The position numbers were made by a program, and so were the translations under genes. A stretch of DNA of 41,541 nt from Actinomycetota bacterium (GTDB lineage Bacteria; Actinomycetota; Actinomycetes; S36-B12; UBA5976): positions 1-41,541 of the forward strand of contig RGDC01000003.1 in the NCBI GenBank assembly GCA_009918005.1. Reading direction: 5' to 3'. Within the stretch, counting starts at the first letter, position 1. Every line of letters begins with the position of its first letter. Below, piece after piece: positions 32,245 through 39,963 of this stretch. The notes beneath the pieces are model-generated. The model was not told where the DNA came from. It searched no databases and saw only the letters and a program-made list of their open reading frames with translations.

Positions 32245-34248
32245 GTGAGCCGTCAACGTGAGTCCCGATACTCACCGCGCAATTCGCGATCTGAATCGGC
32301 TAAATTCCTTGGCGCAATGAGGTCGTTCGTAATTGGATTCTTGAGTCTGTTGCTCTGCCTTCAAGTTTCCGCATCGAGTGCTGCTGAAGGTGGCTCGGTG
32401 CAAATTACCGGTCTTAACATCTCGGTGCTAGCTGACTCAATTGACTCGTTAAGCACAAATCACCGGGTGATTTTGTCCGGAACCTTCACCAATACCTCAG
32501 AATCCGTTATTGACAACCTTGAACTAAATCTGGTTTCAACACCTGCCATCAAATCGCGCACCGAACTTGGTGAACTTTTGGCAGACCCTACAAGTGCCCG
32601 CAACATCAAAGCAAGCGATAAGTCCGCAGTACTGCGCAACATTGCTCCAGGCATTACGAAGAACTGGCAGATTGCTTTCCGTGGTGAAGAGGTACTAGGA
32701 ATTGATGCTGCTGGGGTATACGGACTTGGTGTCAAACCTAGTTTGAATGTGAGCGATGTAGCTACTGTTGTTACAACTCCTTGGTTCTTCAATGCAGACA
32801 TAAAGCCAACAAATGTTGCATTTGTTATTCCGTTAACCACGCTCAATGATCATTTAGCCGGCGGCGAAGTAGGCAGCCCAAAGAACGATCTCAATGAAGC
32901 ACAGCGATTGTTGAATTTAATTTTGAATCAACCGATATCGAAGATTTCCTGGTTGCAAGATTCCGCTTTGCGAACTTGGGTGAGTCAGTTAGCCGCCAGT
33001 TCTGCTTCTCAAATCCCGCTAGCGCTAAATACTGCACTGGATGGGTTAGCTCCTACTGTTGGTTACTTACCATACGGACACACGGACTTAACAGCATTGT
33101 CGTTAGCAAATCAGCAACGTGACCTGTTAGACGCAATAAATCTCTCGCGTTCATTGGCCTCGGGCAAGCAAATTTTTTATGCACCTGTGCAAGCGGTCTC
33201 GGATCGCAAAACTGTAGCGATGTTAAATGAGCAGGGCATCCGAACCATAGTTTCCAATGAGTTCTTGCGCGGCAATGAACGGGAAACCACAAGTGCCGTT
33301 GCAAAATCTGCTTCGAATCCAGTTTTAGTTAATGATCTTGCTGCTTCGAGATGCTTATCAGGAGCTGACGAAAATGATGCAGCGTTTTTTAAAACTGTAA
33401 CGTGTATTAAGAGTGAGCTTGGCATGATGACTGCGGAGTCTCCACAGAGTCCACGTTCAATAATTGTGTTGGCTCCACCTGACTGGAAAATTTCTTCCGA
33501 AAGACTTACTTCGCTCATTTCTATGTTGAGCGATCATAATTGGATGCAGCTTGCCAGCTTAGATTTAGTAGCGGCTTCAGAGCCAAAGCAAAATTTTGTT
33601 CCGCTCGCTGATGATTTTCAAAATCAGTTGACCCGGCAGACTATTCGAATCGCAAATAAACTGCGAAGTGAAACCGAAATTTTATCTTCCCTATTTGTCG
33701 ATAAGCAATTAGCAACTGGTTTTGATACCTCGCGCATCTTGGGATTTTCTGATCTATGGGGATCTGAAGTTGATGCCGCCCGTTATTTGTCTAGAAATCT
33801 TGAAATCCTCGATACATATCTTGGCGCTGTGAGTCTGCAGGCCTCATCACGAATCACTACGCCTGAGGAAAGCTCTGAAATTCCAATCACAATCGTCAAC
33901 GAAAGTGATCGCGAAGTATCTGTAAGTATCGATCTAACCAGTACTGCTACTTCTCGCTTCTCTGCTACTCCTAGTGAGTTAATCCAAGTTGGTAGCGGGC
34001 AACGCATTACAGTTCCGGTAGCTATTACATTGCGTGGCGCTGGCGTTGTCGATGTGAAGGCACAGTTGATTGCACCTAATGGTGAGCGCTTCGGTGAAGT
34101 AGAAAATATGCAAATCTCTTCAGCCGCTTATAGTCAGTTCGCCCGTACTCTGGTGTGGGGAGCCTTTGGACTGTTAGTTCTATTGGCTCTGAGTAATTTT
34201 GTTAAACGGCGAAAAGACAAGCGTTCGATTAAACATCCGGAAAGTTAG
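32245..34248 (+). CDS. DUF6049 family exported membrane protein (Rv3909-like)
   Basis: 667 residues. A basic head is followed by a signal/anchor helix (about 26-47) and a large extracytoplasmic region. This includes an early beta-rich part (about 48-160), a central part (about 180-480) with TDLTALSL and IFYAPVQAV strands, and a late Ig-like part (about 545-625, EIPITIVNESDREVSVSIDL). One C-terminal helix (about 635-653) and a basic tail RRKDKR end it, so both ends are cytoplasmic or membrane-linked. Function is unknown; the constant position before murJ suggests work with the lipid II flippase. GTG 32245 is favoured by its -10; ATG 32317 is the alternative. Confidence 0.85.
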   Translation: MSRQRESRYSPRNSRSESAKFLGAMRSFVIGFLSLLLCLQVSASSAAEGGSVQITGLNISVLADSIDSLSTNHRVILSGTFTNTSESVIDNLELNLVSTPAIKSRTELGELLADPTSARNIKASDKSAVLRNIAPGITKNWQIAFRGEEVLGIDAAGVYGLGVKPSLNVSDVATVVTTPWFFNADIKPTNVAFVIPLTTLNDHLAGGEVGSPKNDLNEAQRLLNLILNQPISKISWLQDSALRTWVSQLAASSASQIPLALNTALDGLAPTVGYLPYGHTDLTALSLANQQRDLLDAINLSRSLASGKQIFYAPVQAVSDRKTVAMLNEQGIRTIVSNEFLRGNERETTSAVAKSASNPVLVNDLAASRCLSGADENDAAFFKTVTCIKSELGMMTAESPQSPRSIIVLAPPDWKISSERLTSLISMLSDHNWMQLASLDLVAASEPKQNFVPLADDFQNQLTRQTIRIANKLRSETEILSSLFVDKQLATGFDTSRILGFSDLWGSEVDAARYLSRNLEILDTYLGAVSLQASSRITTPEESSEIPITIVNESDREVSVSIDLTSTATSRFSATPSELIQVGSGQRITVPVAITLRGAGVVDVKAQLIAPNGERFGEVENMQISSAAYSQFARTLVWGAFGLLVLLALSNFVKRRKDKRSIKHPES

Positions 34249-34275
34249 TTCACGGGTAGGCGGTTAGAAAAGACA

Positions 34276-35892
34276 GTGTCATCATTCATCGGACAAACGT
34301 CAGGGATGGCGGCGGGCACCCTTGCCAGTCGCATCACTGGGGTTTTTCGAGATATTGCTTTAGTCGCCGCAATTGGTACTGGGATATTTTCCGACACTTA
34401 CTCTGTTGCAAACAGCATTCCAAACATTATTTACATTCTTATTGCTGGTGGCGCAATTAATGCGGTTTTCATCCCTGCGCTAGTCAGACACATGGAAGAT
34501 GATGCCGATCAAGGAAAGCAATTCACTGATCAGTTATTGACTCTTGTTGGATTAGTTTTGCTTGGGATTGTAATCATTACAGTATTAGTTGCTGGATTGA
34601 TTGTGCATCTTTATGCAACCAAGCTTTGGACTCCGGAAGAATTTGATGTTGCAACTATGTTTGCGCGTTGGTGCTTGCCGCAAATATTCTTCTACGGACT
34701 TTACACACTTGCATCCCAAATTCTAAATTCGCGTAACTCGTTTGCCTTACCAATGTATGCGCCAATCGTTAATAACGTGATCGTGATCGTAACTGCTGTA
34801 ATTTTTGTTTCGTTTATGTCTGCGGCACCAACTGCTGAGTCGGTAACAGCGGCACAGATAAATCTGCTTGGCTTTGGCACAACTCTGGGAGTTATGGCTC
34901 AAGCCTTAATTTTGATCCCAGCACTAAAAAAATCTGGGTATGGATTTAAACCAAACTTTCAATTTAGAAATGTAGGAAACGGCAAAGTTGGAAACTTAGC
35001 AAAGTGGACGATCGGCTTTGTCTTGGTAAATCAAATTACTTTTTTGATGGTCTCAAATTTAACTACTTTGGCAAACGTCCTGGTGTCAGGTGATCCCAAT
35101 ACTGTTGCGGTTGGATTTACGTCTTATCAAAAAGGCCAACTCATGATGATGTTGCCACATTCCATAATTACAGTCTCGATCATTACTGCGCTACTGCCTC
35201 GCTTGAGTAGACAAGCGCATGACAAGGATCTAACTGCATTTGGTGGGGAGTTATCCGCATCATTGAGATTGGTCTCAGCGCTGATTATTCCTAGTGCAGT
35301 CCTTTTATTAGCTGCTGGTCCATGGATTGGTGCGTTGCTTTATGGCTACGGCGCATCTTCCACGACTCAAGGCGCTGCTCTTGGTGGCGTCGCTTCGATG
35401 TTTGCAATCGGGCTTCCGGCCTTTTCATTGTTTTATGTACTGCTTCGAAGCTATTACGCCCAAGAAAACACCAGGACTCCATTTATGATCAATCTGGGCT
35501 TTAACGGCCTGCACATCCTGATTGGTTTTACGCTGTTTTCTGTTATGCCCCAAGGGTTGCAGGTCGCTGGATTGGCTCTTGGTTATTCGATCTCGTATGT
35601 GATCACCTGCGCTCTGACCTGGATGCGGGTTGGCAAACGAGTGCCTGAGATTCGTAATAATGGCCATTTACGCCTGATTATCCGAGTGAGTGCAGCCAGT
35701 ATCTTTGCGGCATTTGTGTCCTACCTGTTGGTTCGCCTCACAATTACCAATCAAGCTGACATGTCTGCACTGCGAGTTGGGTTGGCAATTGGAATATTTA
35801 CGATTTCGTTCTCACTGATTTACCTGGGGTTGGCAAAACTGTTGCGCATCGCTGAGGTTGCCGCCGTACTGGCGTTAGTCCGACGCAAATAG
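34276..35892 (+). CDS. murJ: MurJ (MviN): lipid II flippase
   Basis: Exports lipid II across the inner membrane. 538 residues with about fourteen membrane helices and MurJ-family segments: GTLASRITGVFRDIAL (about 12-27), the NAVFIPALVR region (about 62-71), TLASQILNSRNSFALPMYAPIVNN (about 145-168), MMLPHSIITVSIITALLPRLS (about 290-310) and YYAQENTRTPF (about 390-400). Unlike mycobacterial MviN, it ends just after the last helix and is not fused to a pseudokinase; that domain is encoded by the next gene, 17 bp downstream. GTG 34276 is the likely start. Confidence 0.94.
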   Translation: MSSFIGQTSGMAAGTLASRITGVFRDIALVAAIGTGIFSDTYSVANSIPNIIYILIAGGAINAVFIPALVRHMEDDADQGKQFTDQLLTLVGLVLLGIVIITVLVAGLIVHLYATKLWTPEEFDVATMFARWCLPQIFFYGLYTLASQILNSRNSFALPMYAPIVNNVIVIVTAVIFVSFMSAAPTAESVTAAQINLLGFGTTLGVMAQALILIPALKKSGYGFKPNFQFRNVGNGKVGNLAKWTIGFVLVNQITFLMVSNLTTLANVLVSGDPNTVAVGFTSYQKGQLMMMLPHSIITVSIITALLPRLSRQAHDKDLTAFGGELSASLRLVSALIIPSAVLLLAAGPWIGALLYGYGASSTTQGAALGGVASMFAIGLPAFSLFYVLLRSYYAQENTRTPFMINLGFNGLHILIGFTLFSVMPQGLQVAGLALGYSISYVITCALTWMRVGKRVPEIRNNGHLRLIIRVSAASIFAAFVSYLLVRLTITNQADMSALRVGLAIGIFTISFSLIYLGLAKLLRIAEVAAVLALVRRK

Positions 35893-35897
35893 GCAAC

Positions 35898-35903
35898 TAA
35901 ACT
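35898..35903 (+). promoter_or_regulatory. Predicted -10 box of a leaderless promoter (pseudokinase gene)
   Basis: TAAACT is followed by six bases and then ATG 35910. It starts after the murJ stop, so the pseudokinase may also be transcribed independently of murJ. Confidence 0.5.
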
Positions 35904-35909
35904 GCAAAC

Positions 35910-37361
35910 ATGGGTGTTGCTAATGATCGTATCTTTGATGGTCGTTATGCATTAGATGTGCAAGTTGCAAGTTCTTTAAGTTCACCAATCTGGCGCGCAA
36001 TGGATCTATCTCTTAAGCGTTGGGTTAACTTGATTTTGCTGCCCACTTCCGATCTTCGAAGTGTAAAACTATTACAGGAATGTCAGCTTGCGGCAGTAAA
36101 TGATCGTCGCGATGTAGTTTCGATTCTGGATGTCATTTCCGATGGAAAGATAACAACTGCTGGAGATTCGAATTCGCAAGATCGTTATGTAGGTATCGTC
36201 ACTGAATGGTTAGAAGGTGAAACCTTAGATCGGCTAATTATTCGTCGTGGCGAAGTTTTTCCAATTGAACAAGCTCTCAAGCAACTTGGAACCGTTGCCA
36301 ATACTTTGAAGCATTCTCACTCGTTGAATGTATTTCATAGACGGCTCCGACCGCACAATGTAATTTTTTCTCCTGGTCAAGAAGTGCGACTTGCTGGCTT
36401 CGGTGTTGATTCTGCACTTTTAGGACCTGACCCCGGCGACGGTATCTCCCAGGACATCAAGGGTGTCGGACAATTGCTTTTTGTGATGGTGACTGGAATG
36501 TGGCCGCTTGGTAGCGTCGATTCTCTACCTGCAGCGATAAGTGATGCGGCTAATGGTTTGGTTTTGCCAAGCCAAGTCCATGTTGGCGTAAAGCCTTACA
36601 TTGATCGGATTTATCAACGGACTCAAGATGGCACCTTCACCTCAATGCGCCAAGTTATCGATGCATTGACCGTTGGCGAAGTTGAGGAATCCGAAAGTCT
36701 GCAAAACCGAGTCTCTCGGTTGACTGCAACCTCAGTAACTTGGACGCCGCCGCAATCTGCGAAATCAAATCGGGTTCGAAGCACCTTGATTGCAGCGCTA
36801 TCCGTTTTAGTATTTGGCTGGGTTGGTTGGCAGTTGTTAACAAGTAATTTCCATAGATCTGATTCTGCAATTGATCTCCTGGCTTCCCCGTTACCAAGTG
36901 CGTCCGTATCTCAGGCAACTGGTGCAATCGCAAAGGTCGTTAATGTAACAAGTTATGACCCTTTGGGCGATAACGCTGAAAATGATGATCAGGCTTTACT
37001 TGTAGTCGATGGAGACAAAGAAACGGCTTGGACCACTGTTAATTATCGTAAAGCTGATATGTCAGGCAAGGCAGGTGTTGGCTTACTGCTCGATTTGGGT
37101 TCCACACAAGATGTCTATGGGATCGACATTGACTTTGTCAGCGGACAAACGGCCGAAGTTTATGTTCTAAACACACCTCAGCCGGATTTGGCAACGGCAG
37201 CTAAGTTTGCTGACTTCGACCCAAATGAGATTTCCAGTTCGATGTCGACAACTACGGCGGTTTCGGGCAGATATGTTTTGGTTTGGCTGACTCCTGACTT
37301 ACCTAAGGCGGATTCGGGTGAGTTCCAAGGTGGAATTTATGAAATCAGAGTCCGTCTCTAG
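35910..37361 (+). CDS. Membrane pseudokinase with extracellular discoidin-like domain (split MviN module)
   Basis: 483 residues. A kinase-like fold (about 8-255) is recognisable from VTEWLEGETLDRLI and HRRLRPHNVIFS, but the catalytic residues are lost: HRD is HRR (143-145), DFG is GFG (163-165), the VAIK lysine site reads WVNLIL, and the glycine loop is absent. One membrane helix (about 292-311) leads to a Ser/Pro/Ala linker and an extracellular beta-sandwich (about 345-483) with DGDKETAWTTVNY and LLLDLGSTQDVYGIDIDF, like F5/8-type carbohydrate-binding domains. In M. tuberculosis MviN these same modules are fused to MurJ, phosphorylated by PknB and read by FhaA. Here they form a separate protein; the same role is inferred. 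Confidence 0.88.
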   Translation: MGVANDRIFDGRYALDVQVASSLSSPIWRAMDLSLKRWVNLILLPTSDLRSVKLLQECQLAAVNDRRDVVSILDVISDGKITTAGDSNSQDRYVGIVTEWLEGETLDRLIIRRGEVFPIEQALKQLGTVANTLKHSHSLNVFHRRLRPHNVIFSPGQEVRLAGFGVDSALLGPDPGDGISQDIKGVGQLLFVMVTGMWPLGSVDSLPAAISDAANGLVLPSQVHVGVKPYIDRIYQRTQDGTFTSMRQVIDALTVGEVEESESLQNRVSRLTATSVTWTPPQSAKSNRVRSTLIAALSVLVFGWVGWQLLTSNFHRSDSAIDLLASPLPSASVSQATGAIAKVVNVTSYDPLGDNAENDDQALLVVDGDKETAWTTVNYRKADMSGKAGVGLLLDLGSTQDVYGIDIDFVSGQTAEVYVLNTPQPDLATAAKFADFDPNEISSSMSTTTAVSGRYVLVWLTPDLPKADSGEFQGGIYEIRVRL

Positions 37362-37462
37362 TTTTCCAAAATAAGTACGCCAAGAGCCGATACCACTTGG
37401 TTGGGTCTGACTATTAAGTATTGGCTCAGTAAACTTGAATTACTTCAATTTAAGGAAATTTA

Positions 37463-38404
37463 ATGTCTCAAGACATCAATGACGTAATCATCATCGGCTC
37501 CGGCCCAGCTGGATACACCGCTGCAATTTACGCTGCTCGCGCTCAACTTAAGCCAATTGTTTTTGAAGGCGCTGTTACCGCCGGTGGGGCACTCATGAAT
37601 ACCACTGAGGTTGAAAATTTTCCTGGCTTCCAGGACGGAATCATGGGCCCTGCTCTCATGGAAAACATGCGGGCCCAAGCCGTGAAGTTTGGCGCAAATT
37701 TAATTACTGATGATGTGACATCGGCTAACTTAACTGGAGACATCAAAACGGTTGTTGATGGTGAAGGCCGGGAATACAAAGCCCATTCGATAATTTTGGC
37801 AACGGGTTCTAGCTATCGCGAACTTGGAATTGATAATGAAAAGCGACTTTCGGGTCACGGTGTTTCCTGGTGTGCAACTTGCGATGGGTTTTTCTTTCGA
37901 GATCAAGACATCGCCGTTGTCGGTGGTGGAGATTCAGCTGTCGAAGAGGCAACTTTCTTAACGAGATTTGCGAAAAGTGTCACCATGATTCATCGCCGAG
38001 ACGAGCTGCGCGCCAGCAAAATTATGGCTGAGCGAGCGCATAATGATCCTAAAATTAAATTCGCTTGGAACAGTGAAGTCACTGAATTGCATGGCGACGC
38101 CAAACTTTCTGGCGTTACTATCCGCGATATCAACACAGGTGACACTCGTGAGCTTTCAGTAACAGGCTTGTTTGTGGCAATTGGTCACGACCCGCGTTCC
38201 GAACTATTAAAGGGACAGGTAGATCTTGACCCTGCGGGTTACGTGCTAACTGGCGCGGGAACTACTGCTACGAATCTTTCTGGGGTTTTTGCCTGCGGTG
38301 ACTTAGTTGATCACACTTACCGCCAAGCAATTACAGCTGCTGGAACGGGTTGTAGTGCAGCGCTTGATGCAGAACGCTTCCTATCTGGCCTGCATAGTAA
38401 GTAA
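37463..38404 (+). CDS. trxB: Thioredoxin reductase
   Basis: NADPH-dependent flavoenzyme reducing TrxA. 313 residues, with the FAD motif [12 protein letters not shown] (10-21), redox pair C137-A-T-C140 in CATCDG, NADPH motif [12 protein letters not shown] (152-163), and the C-terminal FAD segment [19 protein letters not shown] lies upstream of the ATG, after a 101-bp gap with a possible -10 TAAACT (37430-37435). A trxB-trxA pair precedes cwlM as in the mycobacterial order, but the sigM gene normally nearby is absent. Confidence 0.96.
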   Translation: MSQDINDVIIIGSGPAGYTAAIYAARAQLKPIVFEGAVTAGGALMNTTEVENFPGFQDGIMGPALMENMRAQAVKFGANLITDDVTSANLTGDIKTVVDGEGREYKAHSIILATGSSYRELGIDNEKRLSGHGVSWCATCDGFFFRDQDIAVVGGGDSAVEEATFLTRFAKSVTMIHRRDELRASKIMAERAHNDPKIKFAWNSEVTELHGDAKLSGVTIRDINTGDTRELSVTGLFVAIGHDPRSELLKGQVDLDPAGYVLTGAGTTATNLSGVFACGDLVDHTYRQAITAAGTGCSAALDAERFLSGLHSK

Positions 38405-38482
38405 TTCACCACAAATTCAATAAACCAAGTGGTTAATCGCTAACCACTTATGCTTAATGAACTAGCAACAATAGGAGTAAAA

Positions 38483-38806
38483 ATGGGCGCAACTGCAGCC
38501 GTAACAGATGCATCGTTTGCTAACGATGTATTGATGAGTGATAAACCAGTACTAGTTGATTTTTGGGCTGAATGGTGTGGCCCATGCAAAATGATTGGTC
38601 CAATTCTGGAAGAGATTGCTGCCGCACATGGCGACAAGCTAACTATCTTGAAACTAAATGTTGACGAGAACCCAGCCACCGCTTCTAACTACGGTGTGAC
38701 CTCAATCCCAACAATGAACGTTTATCAAAATGGTGAGATCGTCAAGCAGATCATTGGTGCAAAGCCAAAGGCTGCATTGCTTTCAGATCTTGCTGAGTTC
38801 ATTTAA
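38483..38806 (+). CDS. trxA: Thioredoxin
   Basis: 107-residue thioredoxin with the WCGPCKM active site (C32, C35), the LVDFWAEW strand before it, and the cis-proline loop TSIPTMNVY. AGGAG directly upstream sets ATG 38483; the open frame reaching back to 38450 would add 11 unconserved residues. Likely reduces the 2-Cys peroxidase encoded at 8675-9169 as well as cellular disulfides. It is eight bases upstream of cwlM. Confidence 0.96.
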   Translation: MGATAAVTDASFANDVLMSDKPVLVDFWAEWCGPCKMIGPILEEIAAAHGDKLTILKLNVDENPATASNYGVTSIPTMNVYQNGEIVKQIIGAKPKAALLSDLAEFI

Positions 38807-38813
38807 GTAACTA

Positions 38814-39899
38814 ATGACAGTAACGATCCTGCGACGCGGCGATCAAGGACCGGCCGTAACCGAGGTTCGTGATCGATTAGTTCGTCTTGGGCTCTTAAGT
38901 CCAAACGCCAGCGCAGCTGCAGATGTTTTCGATGACATCTTGCTAGCTGCGCTGCGTTATTTTCAGCAAACTCGTGGCCTAACAGTTGACGGATTGGTCG
39001 GTCCACAAACGTTTCGAAGGCTTGATGAAGCGCGTTGGAAAATTGGTGATCGGGTTTTAAGTTTTTCGCCTGGGCATGTAATCCATGGTGAAGATGTTGC
39101 GCAATTACAACAACGATTGATTGAGTTGGGTTTTGCGCTTGATCGAGTGGATGGAATCTTTGCAAAAAGCACGGACTCTGCAGTGCGCGAATTCCAACGA
39201 AATGTTGGTTTAGATGTCGATGGAATTTGTGGCCCGGCTTTTTTCCGAGCCTTTCAAAGATTAGCTCGCACTATCGCTGGTGGTAGCCAAGAGCATTTAC
39301 GTGAGCTTTCAACGGTTGCAAATTTTGGTAGCACTCGAACTGTTGAAACCTGCTCGATTTTGCTCGACCCTAGTGATCTTGCTGAGCAACTTGTTGGCAG
39401 CGAATTTTCAGAAGCAGATATTTGTTGGGATATCGCTTCCCGACTTGAAGGTCGCTTGGGTGCAATGGGCACATTAGTTCTGATGTCTCGGCCACAAACA
39501 GGTCGGGTAGATGGCGAACGAACTCGAGCTAACCTGGCAAATGAGAGCAAAGTTGATTTAATTATTGGCTTGGCCCTCGATCGCCACGACAATCCACTCG
39601 CCCAGGGCGTTGCTTCTTATTACTTCGGGCATCAGTACTCTCGCTCTGCCACAGGTATGCGGTTGGCAGAAATAGTCCAGGAAGAAATCAGTTGCCGGAC
39701 CAAGCTAACCGATTCAAGGTTTCATGCCAAAACTTGGGATTTGTTGCGCCTAACTCGAATGCCAAGTATCAAAGTCGAGTTGGGTTACGCCACTAGTCCG
39801 CATGACAGTGCTTTGCTATCTCAGGCCCAAACTCGTGATGACATTGCCGCTGGACTAAGTTCAGCAATCACCCGAATTTTGGCTCCCAGAATAGGTTGA
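38814..39899 (+). CDS. cwlM: CwlM-like peptidoglycan regulator (degenerate N-acetylmuramoyl-L-alanine amidase)
   Basis: 361 residues with no signal peptide: two peptidoglycan-binding domains (about 12-70 and 94-150), then an amidase_3-like domain (about 178-358). The zinc-binding positions are lost. The LDPGHGG motif reads LDPSDLA (184-190) and the SIHAN motif reads IGLALDRHDN (251-260), while the catalytic-Glu region VELGYATSP (321-329) is kept. A cytoplasmic, inactive amidase at this locus fits CwlM, which in mycobacteria is phosphorylated by PknB and stimulates MurA. The name rests on that synteny. Regulation of MurA here is inferred. Confidence 0.9.
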   Translation: MTVTILRRGDQGPAVTEVRDRLVRLGLLSPNASAAADVFDDILLAALRYFQQTRGLTVDGLVGPQTFRRLDEARWKIGDRVLSFSPGHVIHGEDVAQLQQRLIELGFALDRVDGIFAKSTDSAVREFQRNVGLDVDGICGPAFFRAFQRLARTIAGGSQEHLRELSTVANFGSTRTVETCSILLDPSDLAEQLVGSEFSEADICWDIASRLEGRLGAMGTLVLMSRPQTGRVDGERTRANLANESKVDLIIGLALDRHDNPLAQGVASYYFGHQYSRSATGMRLAEIVQEEISCRTKLTDSRFHAKTWDLLRLTRMPSIKVELGYATSPHDSALLSQAQTRDDIAAGLSSAITRILAPRIG

Positions 39900-39931
39900 G
39901 AATAAATGTGATCTGCGTCACATTTATTCTC
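39898..39931. repeat. Perfect inverted repeat between convergent cwlM and parB, with a CRP-like core
   Basis: Fourteen-base arms GAGAATAAATGTGA (39898-39911) and TCACATTTATTCTC (39918-39931) flank TCTGCG. The centre TGTGA-N6-TCACA is the core consensus of CRP/GlxR-family sites. There is no long U tract, but its place between two converging stops also suits a bidirectional terminator. Confidence 0.7.
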
Positions 39932-39963
39932 CTACACAGGTTGTGCACATGTGTGTATGTGAA

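Noticed and set aside
35910..37361. Second active Ser/Thr kinase (PknA)
   Set aside because: HRD, DFG and the beta-3 lysine are all replaced, so it is a pseudokinase.
38814..39899. Active secreted N-acetylmuramoyl-L-alanine amidase
   Set aside because: No signal peptide, and the zinc-binding motifs are degenerate.
39898..39931. Ordinary Rho-independent terminator
   Set aside because: The stem is AT-rich and lacks a U tract on either strand; termination is possible but not shown, so it is listed as a repeat.
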